DNA of 64,000 nt from Pseudomonadota bacterium (GTDB taxonomy: Bacteria; Pseudomonadota; Gammaproteobacteria; Burkholderiales; Burkholderiaceae_F): NCBI GenBank assembly GCA_021842465.1, contig JAKBZN010000004.1, positions 35,249 through 99,248 on the forward strand. The letters are read 5' to 3'. Shown one piece after another: positions 1 through 7,918 of the stretch (position 1 is its first letter; every line of letters begins with the position of its first letter). The translations under genes were made by a program, and so were the position numbers. The notes beneath the pieces were generated by a model. It worked only from the letters and a program-made list of their open reading frames with translations, made no database searches and was not told the origin of the DNA.

Positions 1-1
1 G

Positions 2-1528
2 CAGATGGTCGACCAGTTGCGGCGCGGGGAACTTCCCGACGAGATCGCCGCTTCGGCGATGAACCTCTTGTGCCGACCGGACCGCAACGGTATCGAGTAC
101 AAGGCGCTGGAGGAGGCCGCCCATGTTCTGCAGATGAGTCCGCTGCGCCTGCTGCTGGCGCGCGGCGCCATCGCCTCCCCGTACCAATGGCATGTGCAGT
201 CCTTTCTGGCGCGGACGTTTCCGGGCGGCGTGGGGTTCTCCGCCGACCTGCCGGCACCGGCGATGCGGTTCGAGGATCTTCCGCAATCGCCGGTACCGGC
301 ATTTTCGATCGACGACAGCGCCACCACGGAGATCGATGACGCATTCTCGGTCCGTCGTACCGACGCAGGGTGGTGCATCGGCATCCACATCGCCGCCCCG
401 GCGTTGGAGATCGTGCGGGATCACCCGCTCGACGTGGTTGCGCGCGCCCGGATGTCCACGGTGTATGCGCCAGGGATGAAGATCACGATGCTGCCGGAGG
501 CCTGGGTCGACGCCTATTCCCTCGCCGAGGGCCGGACCGTGCCGGCGCTTTCGCTCTACCTCGACGTCGATCCCGAGACCTATGCGATCACGGCAGCCAA
601 CACCGTCGTCGACCGGATCACGGTGGCCGCCAATCTGCGCCACGACCATCCGGAACTGGCGTGGGACGAGGCCCAGGTGGCCGCGGGCGATGTGGCCGGA
701 CCCTTCGGCGGTGATCTGGCGCTGCTGTGGCAGTTCGCCAGCCGGTTGAAGGCCGGACGCGAGGCGGTCCGCGGCCGGCCGGAGCCGAAGGGACGGGAGG
801 AGGTGTCGATCCAGCTCGAGGGCGAGGGCGAGGCTGCGCGCGTGCGCCTGCAGACCCGGCGCCGGGACGCGCCGCTGGACCGGATCGTTGCAGAGCTGAT
901 GATCGCCGCCAATTCGCAATGGGGCGCCTGGCTGGAGCAGCTTCGTTGGGTCGGGGTATACCGTTCCCAGTCGCTGGGCCGCGTGCGAATGTCCACGAGC
1001 CCGGCGCCCCACGAAGGACTTGGCGTAGCCCGGTATGCATGGTGCACGTCGCCGCTGCGGCGCTATGTCGACATGCTCAACCAGCGGCAGTTGGTCGCCG
1101 CGGCCCTGGGGCGGACGCCCCCGTATGCGCGCGGCGATTCCGATCTATTTTCCGCCGTATCCGCCTTCGATGTCGCGTATGGCGCGTATGCGGATTTCCA
1201 GGAGCGGATGGAGCGCTACTGGAGTCTGCGCTGGTTGCAGCAGGAGGGCGTCCATCGGATCGAAGCCCGCGTCGCACGCGACGAGGTGCTGCGGGTGCAG
1301 GGGTTGCCACTCACGCTCAAGCTTGCGGCGGCGGCGCAGTACGGGCGCGGGCAGCGCCTGGCGCTCGAAGTCGGCGCGATCGACTTCATCGAACTGGTGC
1401 CCGAATTGCGAGTCGTGCAGGTGCTGGCGGAGGAGGTGGCGCAAGCCGTCGCTGAGGAGGAAGACGCCGTCGCCGAGGAGGTCGTCGACGCGCAGCGCGC
1501 TCCGCCGGAGGCGGGCGCGGAGTCGTAG
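2..1528 (+). CDS. RNB-domain ribonuclease (RNase II/R family), 5' end outside window
   Basis: This is the C-terminal part of an exoribonuclease of the RNB (RNase II/VacB) family, which degrades RNA 3'->5' in the cytoplasm. The frame is open to the left edge, and the first ATG (position 5) comes only about 100 residues before the catalytic motif, so the true start lies upstream. The motif SIDDSATTEIDDAFS (about residues 100-114 from that ATG) carries the metal-binding acidic cluster; the position that is Asp207 in E. coli RNase II appears as Glu. The segment TSPLRRYVDMLNQRQL near residue 350 is the conserved RNB 'PIRRYADLxNHRQL' block. The tail is rich in Glu, Ala and Val, with no recognisable S1 domain. 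It is followed by tonB and aroE, a familiar betaproteobacterial order. Confidence 0.85.
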   Translation, partial: QMVDQLRRGELPDEIAASAMNLLCRPDRNGIEYKALEEAAHVLQMSPLRLLLARGAIASPYQWHVQSFLARTFPGGVGFSADLPAPAMRFEDLPQSPVPAFSIDDSATTEIDDAFSVRRTDAGWCIGIHIAAPALEIVRDHPLDVVARARMSTVYAPGMKITMLPEAWVDAYSLAEGRTVPALSLYLDVDPETYAITAANTVVDRITVAANLRHDHPELAWDEAQVAAGDVAGPFGGDLALLWQFASRLKAGREAVRGRPEPKGREEVSIQLEGEGEAARVRLQTRRRDAPLDRIVAELMIAANSQWGAWLEQLRWVGVYRSQSLGRVRMSTSPAPHEGLGVARYAWCTSPLRRYVDMLNQRQLVAAALGRTPPYARGDSDLFSAVSAFDVAYGAYADFQERMERYWSLRWLQQEGVHRIEARVARDEVLRVQGLPLTLKLAAAAQYGRGQRLALEVGAIDFIELVPELRVVQVLAEEVAQAVAEEEDAVAEEVVDAQRAPPEAGAES

Positions 1529-1593
1529 GAGACGGTGGTTCCGTTCGGCCGCGGGCGGACGCCCGGTCCGCGCGCTCCTCCGTCCCCGCCCAC

Positions 1594-1599
1594 TACAAT
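1594..1599 (+). promoter_or_regulatory. -10 element (TACAAT) directly before tonB
   Basis: TACAAT matches the sigma70 -10 consensus at five of six positions and lies only six bases before the GTG start of tonB. A transcription start at normal spacing would fall on or next to the start codon. No Shine-Dalgarno sequence is visible, so a leaderless mRNA is possible. No convincing -35 is present. Confidence 0.45.
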
Positions 1600-1605
1600 C
1601 CCCGC

Positions 1606-2508
1606 GTGCTCACCCTTCCCCGCATCGAAAACCGCGTGCTGCTGGCCGCCGTGACGATCTCCGTCGGCGTGCATCTGGTCGTGCTCGCGGTGCGATTCGT
1701 CAAGCCCGAACTGCTGCGTCATCCGGCGGCGATGCCGCCGCTGGAGGTCGTGCTGGTCAATGCGCGCAGCCAGCGTCGGCCCGAGCATGCGCAGATGCTG
1801 GCACAGGTCGACCTGAACGGCGGCGGCACCAATGCGCGCGGTCGCCGGACGTCGCCGCTGCCGGCGTCGGCCGACAATTCCGAAGGCGATGCCCTGCAGG
1901 CGGCCCGACAGACGATTGCCCGCCTCGAGGCCGAGCAGCGCGCGCTGCTCGCCACGTACCGGCAGAACGAACACCGCGCTCGGGTGCGCTTGCATCGGGC
2001 CGTGCGCCACCACGCGCCGGCGGCGGAGCGGACCCAGACGCGGTTGGCGCGCATGGAGGCGGCGATCGACAAGGAGATCTCCGATTACCAGGCGAGGCCG
2101 CGGGTGCATTACCTGATGCCGAGCACGCGAGGGTCTCCGGACGCGCTCTACTTCGCAGCGTGGCGGGCGCGGGTGGAAAAGGTCGGTAACGCGCATTACC
2201 CCGCTGCCGCACGCGGCAAAATCTACGGTACGCTGCAAATGACGGTGATCATCGATCGCAGCGGCCGGTTGCTCGACGCGGTGATCGACCGATCGTCCGG
2301 TTCGCCGGTGCTGGACAATGCCGCGAGGCGTATCGTTATGCTGGCGGCGCCGTTCCCGCCCTTGCCTCCGGGGATTGCCCGGGATGCGGACCGACTGGAG
2401 ATTACGCGGAGCTGGATTTTTACCCATGATCAACTGCAAACCCAAACCCCGCGCGAAGCGTCCGCAGCCACACTGCAAGTGGGCGGTTCCGGCGGAACGC
2501 GCCATTGA
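1606..2508 (+). CDS. tonB: TonB energy-transducer protein
   Basis: TonB links the ExbB/ExbD proton-motive-force motor of the inner membrane to outer-membrane receptors such as the BtuB encoded at the other end of this window. The 300-residue product has an N-terminal membrane anchor (about residues 11-29) and a long periplasmic linker rich in charged and Ala residues (about 60-170) in place of the usual Pro-rich spacer. The C-terminal TonB domain (about 185-270) contains YPAAARGKIYGTLQMTVIIDRSGRL and a terminal LEITRSWIF strand. The GTG start is set by the N-terminal anchor. exbB and exbD are not nearby. The stop is three bases before aroE, so the two genes are probably cotranscribed. Confidence 0.85.
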   Translation: MLTLPRIENRVLLAAVTISVGVHLVVLAVRFVKPELLRHPAAMPPLEVVLVNARSQRRPEHAQMLAQVDLNGGGTNARGRRTSPLPASADNSEGDALQAARQTIARLEAEQRALLATYRQNEHRARVRLHRAVRHHAPAAERTQTRLARMEAAIDKEISDYQARPRVHYLMPSTRGSPDALYFAAWRARVEKVGNAHYPAAARGKIYGTLQMTVIIDRSGRLLDAVIDRSSGSPVLDNAARRIVMLAAPFPPLPPGIARDADRLEITRSWIFTHDQLQTQTPREASAATLQVGGSGGTRH

Positions 2509-2511
2509 GCC

Positions 2512-3336
2512 ATGAACATCGAAGATCGCTATGCCGTCGTCGGCAACCCGGTTGTGCACAGCCGCTCGCCGGAAATCCATCGCCTGTTCGCCGAGCAGAC
2601 CGGCCAGCATATGCGCTATGAGCGGATCGAGGCGCCGCTGGATCGCTTCGAGGAGATCGCGCTGGGGTTGCGCGATCAGGGCTACCGCGGCTTGAACGTG
2701 ACCATCCCGTTCAAGCTCGACGCCGCCAAGCTCGCCGATGACCTGAGTGCGCGGGCGCGGTTGGCGGGGGCGGTGAACACGCTGAAGTTCGACGACGACC
2801 GGATCTCCGGCGACAACACCGACGGCATCGGTTTCGTGCGCGACGTGCGCGAGCGGCTCGGTTTTTCGATTGCCGGCGCGGAGATCCTGATTCTCGGTGC
2901 CGGCGGCGGTGTGCGCGGGCTGGTCGCATCGCTGCTCGAAGAGCGCCCGAAGGGGATTTCCGTGGCCAACCGGACGCACGGGCGGGCGCAGGAACTGGCG
3001 GAGGAGTTCGGCATCGAGGCCATCCACTACGATGAAGCCCCGGCGGAACATTTCGACCTGATCGTCAACGGCACGTCCACGAGCCTGCATCACGAGGCTC
3101 CGCCGATCGACCCCGAGACCTTCGATGACTGCACGCTGGCCTACGACCTCGTCTATGCCGCGGCGCCGACGCCGTTCCTGGAGCTGGCCCGGTCGGGCGG
3201 GGCGCGGCAGCTGAGCGATGGGCTCGGCATGCTGATCGAACAGGCGGCGGAGTCGTTCGCGCTCTGGCGCGGCGTGCGACCGCGGACGGAAAGCGTATAT
3301 CGCGAGATCCGCAAGCAACTCGACCGCGGGGCCTGA
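2512..3336 (+). CDS. aroE: Shikimate dehydrogenase (NADP+)
   Basis: AroE reduces 3-dehydroshikimate to shikimate with NADPH in the chorismate pathway. The 274-residue product has the usual length. It shows the substrate-binding NPVVHSRSPEIH motif (residues about 11-22), NVTIPFK with the catalytic Lys (about 62-68), NTDGIGF with the catalytic Asp (about 102-108), and the nucleotide-binding LGAGGGVRG loop (about 130-138). NRT at about 153 fits the NADP-phosphate clamp. It starts three bases after the tonB stop, so translational coupling is likely. Confidence 0.97.
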   Translation: MNIEDRYAVVGNPVVHSRSPEIHRLFAEQTGQHMRYERIEAPLDRFEEIALGLRDQGYRGLNVTIPFKLDAAKLADDLSARARLAGAVNTLKFDDDRISGDNTDGIGFVRDVRERLGFSIAGAEILILGAGGGVRGLVASLLEERPKGISVANRTHGRAQELAEEFGIEAIHYDEAPAEHFDLIVNGTSTSLHHEAPPIDPETFDDCTLAYDLVYAAAPTPFLELARSGGARQLSDGLGMLIEQAAESFALWRGVRPRTESVYREIRKQLDRGA

Positions 3337-3361
3337 GTCCGGGGCTTGCGCCTGTCGGGCG

Positions 3362-3382
3362 CCGGCGCGGGATCCGCGCCGG
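3362..3382 (+). terminator. Perfect 9-bp hairpin downstream of aroE
   Basis: CCGGCGCGG-GAT-CCGCGCCGG forms a perfect 9-bp stem with a 3-base loop, 25 bases after the aroE stop. No T-run follows, so it is either a Rho-independent terminator lacking its U-tract or a 3'-end stabiliser. Confidence 0.4.
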
Positions 3383-3457
3383 GGACCCCCTGCGGCCAGC
3401 GTGAGGGGGCAAACACTGTATACGGAAATCCTGAACGGAAGGAAAGCCCCGCCTTCC

Positions 3458-3463
3458 TACAAT
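3458..3463 (+). promoter_or_regulatory. -10 element (TACAAT) of the cytochrome b561/YceI operon
   Basis: TACAAT lies 52 bases before the cytochrome b561 start, which has its own AGGAG ribosome site. The -35 region is not recognisable. Confidence 0.4.
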
Positions 3464-3515
3464 CCCAGCTTTCCGGTCCGGGGTTCGGACCGAACCGCTG
3501 CAGGAGTTTCCCTCG

Positions 3516-4103
3516 ATGGCAAACAATCCCTCCTCCCCCATGTCCGCGTCGGCGCCGACGGAACGCTACTCCGGCTTCGCGATCCACCTGCACTGGCTGA
3601 TGGCGGCGGTGCTGCTGCTGGTGTTCCTGATCGGCGTGTTCATGGGCGATCTCAAGCTCTCGCCGACCCGGGTGCGCGTGTTCAACTGGCACAAGTGGAT
3701 CGGGATCGTCGTGCTGGCGCTGGCAGCGACCCGCCTGCTCTGGCGTGCGACCCACCGCCCCCCCGCGCTGCCGGGGTCGATCGCGGATTGGCAGCGCAAG
3801 GTGACCGGCGCAACCCATGGCCTGCTGTACGCGCTGTTCTTCATCGTCCCGCTGCTGGGCTGGGCGATGAGTTCGGCCAAGGGGTTTCCGGTCGTGCTGT
3901 TCGGCAAGATTCCGCTGCCCGACTTCGTTCCCGTCGACAAGGCGCTGGGGAAGACCCTCGAAGATGTCCACGCGTTTTTTGCCTACACGCTGGCGAGCCT
4001 CGCGGGCCTGCATATCGTGGCGGCGCTGCACCACCGGTTCATGCTGCATGACGGGATCATGGCGCGCATGTTGCCGGCGCACGGGCGCCGTCGGGGGGCG
4101 TGA
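3516..4103 (+). CDS. Cytochrome b561 family protein
   Basis: This is an integral inner-membrane dihaem cytochrome b of the bacterial b561 (CybB) family, thought to pass electrons from quinol; the CybB homologue oxidises ubiquinol with superoxide. The 195-residue product has four hydrophobic helices. Candidate haem-ligand histidines lie in HLHW (helix 1), NWHKWIG (helix 2), ATHG (helix 3) and LHIVAALHH (helix 4). An AGGAG site precedes the ATG. Its stop overlaps the start of the YceI gene (TGATG). The cybB-yceI pairing is common in proteobacteria and suggests a shared function in quinone or isoprenoid-linked redox chemistry. Confidence 0.9.
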   Translation: MANNPSSPMSASAPTERYSGFAIHLHWLMAAVLLLVFLIGVFMGDLKLSPTRVRVFNWHKWIGIVVLALAATRLLWRATHRPPALPGSIADWQRKVTGATHGLLYALFFIVPLLGWAMSSAKGFPVVLFGKIPLPDFVPVDKALGKTLEDVHAFFAYTLASLAGLHIVAALHHRFMLHDGIMARMLPAHGRRRGA

Positions 4104-4714
4104 TGGCCGGGCGGCGGGCCGGGCTTGCCGTCCTGCTTTGCGCCGGCTGCGGCGTGGCGGCGGCGAATCCGGCGGCGGGCGCGGCGGCTCAGGCAGCGCC
4201 GGTACGCCTGATCCCCGGGAAAAGTGCGATCGGCTTCGTGTCCCATGAAATGGGGGTGCCGGTGCATGGGTCGTTCCGGCGCTTCACCGCCGACGTCCAT
4301 ATCGATGCCGAACACCCCGGCGACAGCCGCTTCGCGGTCGCCGTGGACCTGGGCAGCGTGCAGCTACCGACCGATGACGGCACCACCGAGGCGGCGAAGC
4401 CGGATTGGCTCGATACGGAGCGGCACCCGGTGGCCCGTTTCACATCCACCGCGGTCCGCGCCGAAGGCAACGGGCGCTACGCCATCGATGGCCGCCTGGC
4501 GATCAAGGGCGCGGTGCGGGCGGTGACCGTGCCGGTGACGTTGACCCAGGCGGGCAGCGGACCGGACCGCGTCACCACGGCGACCGGCGATCTCACGATC
4601 CGGCGACTCGACTACGGCATCGGCCTCGGGGACTGGGCGGATACGTCCGTCGTGGCGGATCCGGTCGAGATCGACTTCCGGCTGGCGTTGAAGGGACTCG
4701 CGGCGGTTCGGTGA
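4103..4714 (+). CDS. YceI family periplasmic isoprenoid-binding-like protein
   Basis: YceI proteins are secreted lipocalin-like beta-barrels that bind polyisoprenoids such as ubiquinone-8. The N-terminus (residues 1 to about 32) is an Ala-rich signal peptide ending near AAAQA. The body shows the family hallmarks: KSAIGFVSHEMGVPVHGSFRRF, then LDTERHPVARFTST and LAIKGAVRAVTVPVTL. The ATG overlaps the cytochrome b561 stop. A GTG one codon earlier (4100) is possible but less likely. Translational coupling to cytochrome b561 argues for a joint role. Confidence 0.92.
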   Translation: MAGRRAGLAVLLCAGCGVAAANPAAGAAAQAAPVRLIPGKSAIGFVSHEMGVPVHGSFRRFTADVHIDAEHPGDSRFAVAVDLGSVQLPTDDGTTEAAKPDWLDTERHPVARFTSTAVRAEGNGRYAIDGRLAIKGAVRAVTVPVTLTQAGSGPDRVTTATGDLTIRRLDYGIGLGDWADTSVVADPVEIDFRLALKGLAAVR

Positions 4715-4720
4715 CCGCCG

Positions 4721-4939
4721 CTACCGCTCCCGCCTCCCGGGGTACTCCTCTTCGATGTTGTCCCGGTAGTAACTCCCCGGCGCGGAACTGGAAAGAAACC
4801 GCCGGGCGATCTCCTCGCCCACGTTCTTGTGCCGGATGACCGCACCGGAGTCGAATTCGACCTCCAGTTCGCGGGTCGCGCGGTCGTAGCCGGCGGAGCG
4901 GATGCCGCCGCGGCGGATCGGGCGGCGTTCCATCGTCAT
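4721..4939 (-). CDS. KTSC-domain small protein
   Basis: This 72-residue protein belongs to the KTSC family, usually encoded as small stand-alone proteins of unknown biochemical function. Visible family features are an [17 protein letters not shown] segment with the GYD core, a central [13 protein letters not shown] and a closing [16 protein letters not shown]. The ATG is chosen because it forms an ATGA overlap with the ubiD stop, which suggests cotranscription. The usual catalytic-looking Ser/Cys of the family name is only partly preserved. Confidence 0.75.
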   Translation of the reverse strand: MTMERRPIRRGGIRSAGYDRATRELEVEFDSGAVIRHKNVGEEIARRFLSSSAPGSYYRDNIEEEYPGRRER

Positions 4940-6456
4940 CGCTTCCCCAGTCCCAGCCGGTCCCACAGCGCATCAACGCGCTGTCGGACGTCTTGCCGCA
5001 TTTCGATCTTGCGGCCCCAGGGCCGGGCGGTCTCTCCCGGCATCTTGTTGGTGGCGTCGAGCCCCATCTTGCCCCCGAGTCCCGAAACCGGACTGGCGAA
5101 GTCGAGATAGTCGATCGGCGTGTTGTCGACCAACAGGGTGTCGCGCACCGGATCGGCCCGCGTCGTGATCGCCCAAATGACATCGGTCCAGTTGCGCGCA
5201 TCGATGTCGTCGTCGACGACGATGACGAACTTGGTGTACATGAACTGGCGCAGGAAGCCCCACACACCGAACATCACGCGGCGCGCGTGGCCGGGGTATT
5301 GCTTGCGGATCGAGACGATGGCCATCCGGTAGCTGCAGCCTTCCGGGGGCAGGTAGAAGTCGACGATCTCCGGATAGCTGCGCTGGAGGATGGGGACGAA
5401 CACTTCGTTGAACGCCGCGCCCAGGATCGCGGGTTCGTCGGGCGGGCGTCCGGTGTGGGTCGAGAGGTATAGGGGATTGCGCCGCATCGTGATGCGTTCC
5501 ACCGTGAACACCGGGAAGCGCTCGGTTTCGTTGTAATACCCGGTGTGGTCGCCGAACGGCCCCTCCACCGCGGTTTCGAACCCCCGGTTGTCGGCGCTGA
5601 GCCCGCCGTCGGCGTTGGCGGGGTCGGGCAGGATGTGGCCTTCGAGGACGATCTCCGCCCGCGCCGGGACGTCCAGCGGCACGCCCACGGCGGATGCGAT
5701 GTCCGTGCGCGCGCCGCGCAGCAGACCGGCGAATTGATATTCGGATAGCGTATCGGGAACCGGGGTGACGGCGCCGAGGATCGTGGCGGGGTCGGCGCCC
5801 AGGGCGACGGCGATCGGGAACGGCTCGGTGCCGTGGGCGAGCCGGTGGTCGCGGAAATCCAGCGCGCCGCCCCGGTGCGACAGCCAGCGCATGATGAGCT
5901 TGTTGCGGCCGATGCGCTGCTGACGGTAGATGCCGAGGTTCTGCCGGTTTTTGTGCGGCCCTCGTGTGATCGTCATGCCCCAGGTGATGAGCGGGCCGGC
6001 GTCGTCCGGCCAGCAGGTCTGGATCGGGAGTCGGTCGAGATCGACGTCGGCGCCTTCCCAGACGACTTCCTGGCAGGCCGGGCTGCGCACGCGATGCGGC
6101 GCCATGTCCCATAGGGCGGATTTCAGCATGGCGACCTTGGAGAGGGCGTCACGGAAACCCTGCGGCGCTTCCGGTTCCTTGAGCGTCGCCAGCAGTTCGC
6201 CGATGTGGCGCAATTCGCCGATTCCATTGACCCCCATGGCTTGGGCAACGCGCGCCGTGGTGCCGAAGAGGTTGGCGACGACGGGCATGGCGGCGTCGGC
6301 CGGGCGCTCGAAAATCACTGCCGGACCCTGCGATTCGAGGAGGCGCTGGCAGATCTCGGTGATTTCGAGGACTGGCGATATCTCCTCTTTGATTCGTACA
6401 AGATCGCCAATTTTCTCTAATTTCGCAAGAAAATCGCGAAGGTCGGAGTATTGCAT
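4936..6456 (-). CDS. ubiD: UbiD, 4-hydroxy-3-polyprenylbenzoate decarboxylase
   Basis: UbiD decarboxylates the polyprenyl-4-hydroxybenzoate intermediate of ubiquinone synthesis using the prenylated-FMN cofactor made by UbiX, which is not encoded nearby. The 506-residue length is normal. Recognisable blocks include the N-terminal [14 protein letters not shown], the cofactor/Mn region [19 protein letters not shown], and [18 protein letters not shown] and [12 protein letters not shown] segments. The start is placed at MQYSD because homologues begin there; an in-frame ATG lies 11 codons upstream. It runs divergently from the lytic transglycosylase gene and overlaps the KTSC gene. Confidence 0.97.
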   Translation of the reverse strand: MQYSDLRDFLAKLEKIGDLVRIKEEISPVLEITEICQRLLESQGPAVIFERPADAAMPVVANLFGTTARVAQAMGVNGIGELRHIGELLATLKEPEAPQGFRDALSKVAMLKSALWDMAPHRVRSPACQEVVWEGADVDLDRLPIQTCWPDDAGPLITWGMTITRGPHKNRQNLGIYRQQRIGRNKLIMRWLSHRGGALDFRDHRLAHGTEPFPIAVALGADPATILGAVTPVPDTLSEYQFAGLLRGARTDIASAVGVPLDVPARAEIVLEGHILPDPANADGGLSADNRGFETAVEGPFGDHTGYYNETERFPVFTVERITMRRNPLYLSTHTGRPPDEPAILGAAFNEVFVPILQRSYPEIVDFYLPPEGCSYRMAIVSIRKQYPGHARRVMFGVWGFLRQFMYTKFVIVVDDDIDARNWTDVIWAITTRADPVRDTLLVDNTPIDYLDFASPVSGLGGKMGLDATNKMPGETARPWGRKIEMRQDVRQRVDALWDRLGLGKR

Positions 6457-6559
6457 CGCGTTATGGGCCTCGAAAAATCGCCATCGCACCGCGCGGGGCG
6501 GAGGCCCAATCCTAACGGCTTGGCGTGATCGCCGGCGTTGCGAACCTCCATCTTCGGTA

Positions 6560-6587
6560 TTGACGCAAACGCGTTATGTCATACAAT
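6560..6587 (+). promoter_or_regulatory. sigma70 promoter TTGACG-N16-TACAAT
   Basis: TTGACG (6560-6565) and TACAAT (6582-6587) each match the sigma70 consensus at five of six positions and are separated by 16 bases. This is the best-formed promoter seen in the window. It points toward the lytic transglycosylase gene, leaving a leader of about 270 bases. Confidence 0.7.
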
Positions 6588-6593
6588 CCGCCC

Positions 6594-6866
6594 CATTCAC
6601 GTTTTTTTCGTTGGGCGGCGGACGGCAGATCCGCCTCCGGGGCGTTGAGGGGCGCGTCCCGGCAGCGAAGAAACAAGGCACCCGACATCGTTGTCGGGGT
6701 TCCGCCTGAGTTGTTACCGGACGCGGCGCAGGAAGCGCGGTCCGGTTCCGCGGTCGGCCCGCGATCTTATGTCGGGCCGCAATGGGTATCGAATGGAGCG
6801 TTGCTTCAGCCTGTGTCGACCGGCGGTCGGAAGGCAAGGGGCGCGCATTTTCGAGAGAGGTTGATC
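6594..6866 (+). other. Long 5' leader of the lytic transglycosylase gene, with a hairpin
   Basis: About 270 bases lie between the predicted transcription start and the chosen ATG. The stretch contains a perfect 7-bp hairpin with a 4-base loop at 6681-6698 (CCCGACA-TCGT-TGTCGGG). The frame is open back to position 6576, but the extra 97 codons are low complexity and the first of them overlap the -10 box, so I read this as untranslated leader. I recognise no known riboswitch in it. Confidence 0.45.
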
Positions 6867-7688
6867 ATGCTGAATAGCAGCCTTGCCGAGGAAGCGGGGT
6901 TCCCCGAGGCGCTCCCGCGCCCGCAGGGAAAATCGGAGATCCGAACGATCGAGTCGGGGTTGGTGCGCAAAGCGTTTGCCGCCGTGTTGCAAGGGACGGG
7001 GTTGCTGTCCGTTGCCACCCTGACGATCCTTGCCATTCTGTTTGCGGTGCCGGCGCTGCGCAGTGCGGTCGCGCCGGTGGTCGCCCAGGCCGCCGCGCCC
7101 GTGGTGGCGAAGCTCGAGGGCGAGGCGCATGCCGCGGAACCGGTTGCGGCGCCCCCGGTCTCCACCGCGCTGAAGATCGGGGAGCCGGTGTCGCTGGCGA
7201 CCGCCGACGACCGCGTCGCGCAATACCTGGCGCGGCGCTATCACATCGCCGATGGGGCGGTGCGGGTGCTGGTCGCGGCGGCACGGTCGGCGGGGCAGCG
7301 GCATCAGGTGGATCCGCTGCTGATCCTGTCGGTGATGGCGGTGGAGTCCAGCCTGAACCCGTACGCGCAGAGCGCGGTCGGTGCCACGGGACTCATGCAG
7401 GTCATGCCGGGCGCGCATCTGGCGGAGTTCCCTGCGCAAAACGCCCGTCGTGCCGCGCTCGACCCGATTCAGAACGTGCGGGCGGGAACGGCGATCCTCG
7501 CCGATTACATCCGCCGCGGCGGTTCGGTGCAGCGCGGCTTGCAGCTCTATGTCGGGGCAGGGAACCTGCCTGATGATGGCGGGTATGCGAGCCACGTGCT
7601 GGCCGAGATGGCGCGATTGAAACTTGCGGCTCAGGGGCGGATCAGCGCGGCCTTGACCGAGGCGCAGCGGGCGGATCGGGGGGCTTGA
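6867..7688 (+). CDS. Membrane-anchored lytic transglycosylase (SLT domain)
   Basis: Lytic transglycosylases cleave peptidoglycan between MurNAc and GlcNAc with formation of a 1,6-anhydro ring. The 273-residue product has one membrane segment (about residues 45-70), an Ala/Val-rich linker and a C-terminal SLT domain. It shows the catalytic Glu in MAVESSLNPYAQS and the following GATGLMQVMPG motif (about residues 155-180). The NIRAG-type block (NVRAGTAILADYI) also fits family 1. The start ATG follows GAGAGG. It could act in cell-wall turnover or enlarge the sacculus for an envelope machine; nothing nearby decides which. Confidence 0.88.
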   Translation: MLNSSLAEEAGFPEALPRPQGKSEIRTIESGLVRKAFAAVLQGTGLLSVATLTILAILFAVPALRSAVAPVVAQAAAPVVAKLEGEAHAAEPVAAPPVSTALKIGEPVSLATADDRVAQYLARRYHIADGAVRVLVAAARSAGQRHQVDPLLILSVMAVESSLNPYAQSAVGATGLMQVMPGAHLAEFPAQNARRAALDPIQNVRAGTAILADYIRRGGSVQRGLQLYVGAGNLPDDGGYASHVLAEMARLKLAAQGRISAALTEAQRADRGA

Positions 7689-7840
7689 GGGGTTCGGGCG
7701 GGCTTCTGCGTCGCACCAAAAAAAAGAGCCCGTCCATCGAGCGGGGACCCTGATTCGGTTGAGGAGGGAGGAAGGTACCGAGACGGGGGCCGCGAGCTCA
7801 GGCTGCAGGACAGGCTCTCGAGCAACGCCTTTACTATATC

Positions 7841-7877
7841 GTCCAGGCTTCGTCCAAGTCAACTTTCTGTCCTGGAC
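7841..7877. repeat. Inverted repeat upstream of maeB
   Basis: GTCCAGG (7841-7847) and CCTGGAC (7871-7877) form a perfect 7-bp inverted repeat separated by 23 bases, 42 bases before the maeB ATG. It could be an operator or a stem in the leader RNA. Confidence 0.35.
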
Positions 7878-7918
7878 GGAGCTACTTCAAATTCCATTGG
7901 CTTTGCCCCCTACTTTTC

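Noticed and set aside
1216..3318. Long open frames on the opposite strand of tonB/aroE, maeB, pgk, alaS, valS and btuC
   Set aside because: They are Arg/Gly/Pro/His-rich shadows caused by high GC at third positions and carry no domain motifs.
6576..6866. A 97-residue N-terminal extension of the lytic transglycosylase
   Set aside because: The frame is open but overlaps the -10 box of a strong promoter and is low complexity; it was kept as untranslated leader.
7731..7760. Terminator on the minus strand (GGGCTC followed by eight T)
   Set aside because: The T-run is real, but only a weak 4-bp stem precedes it on that strand, and no minus-strand gene lies upstream.
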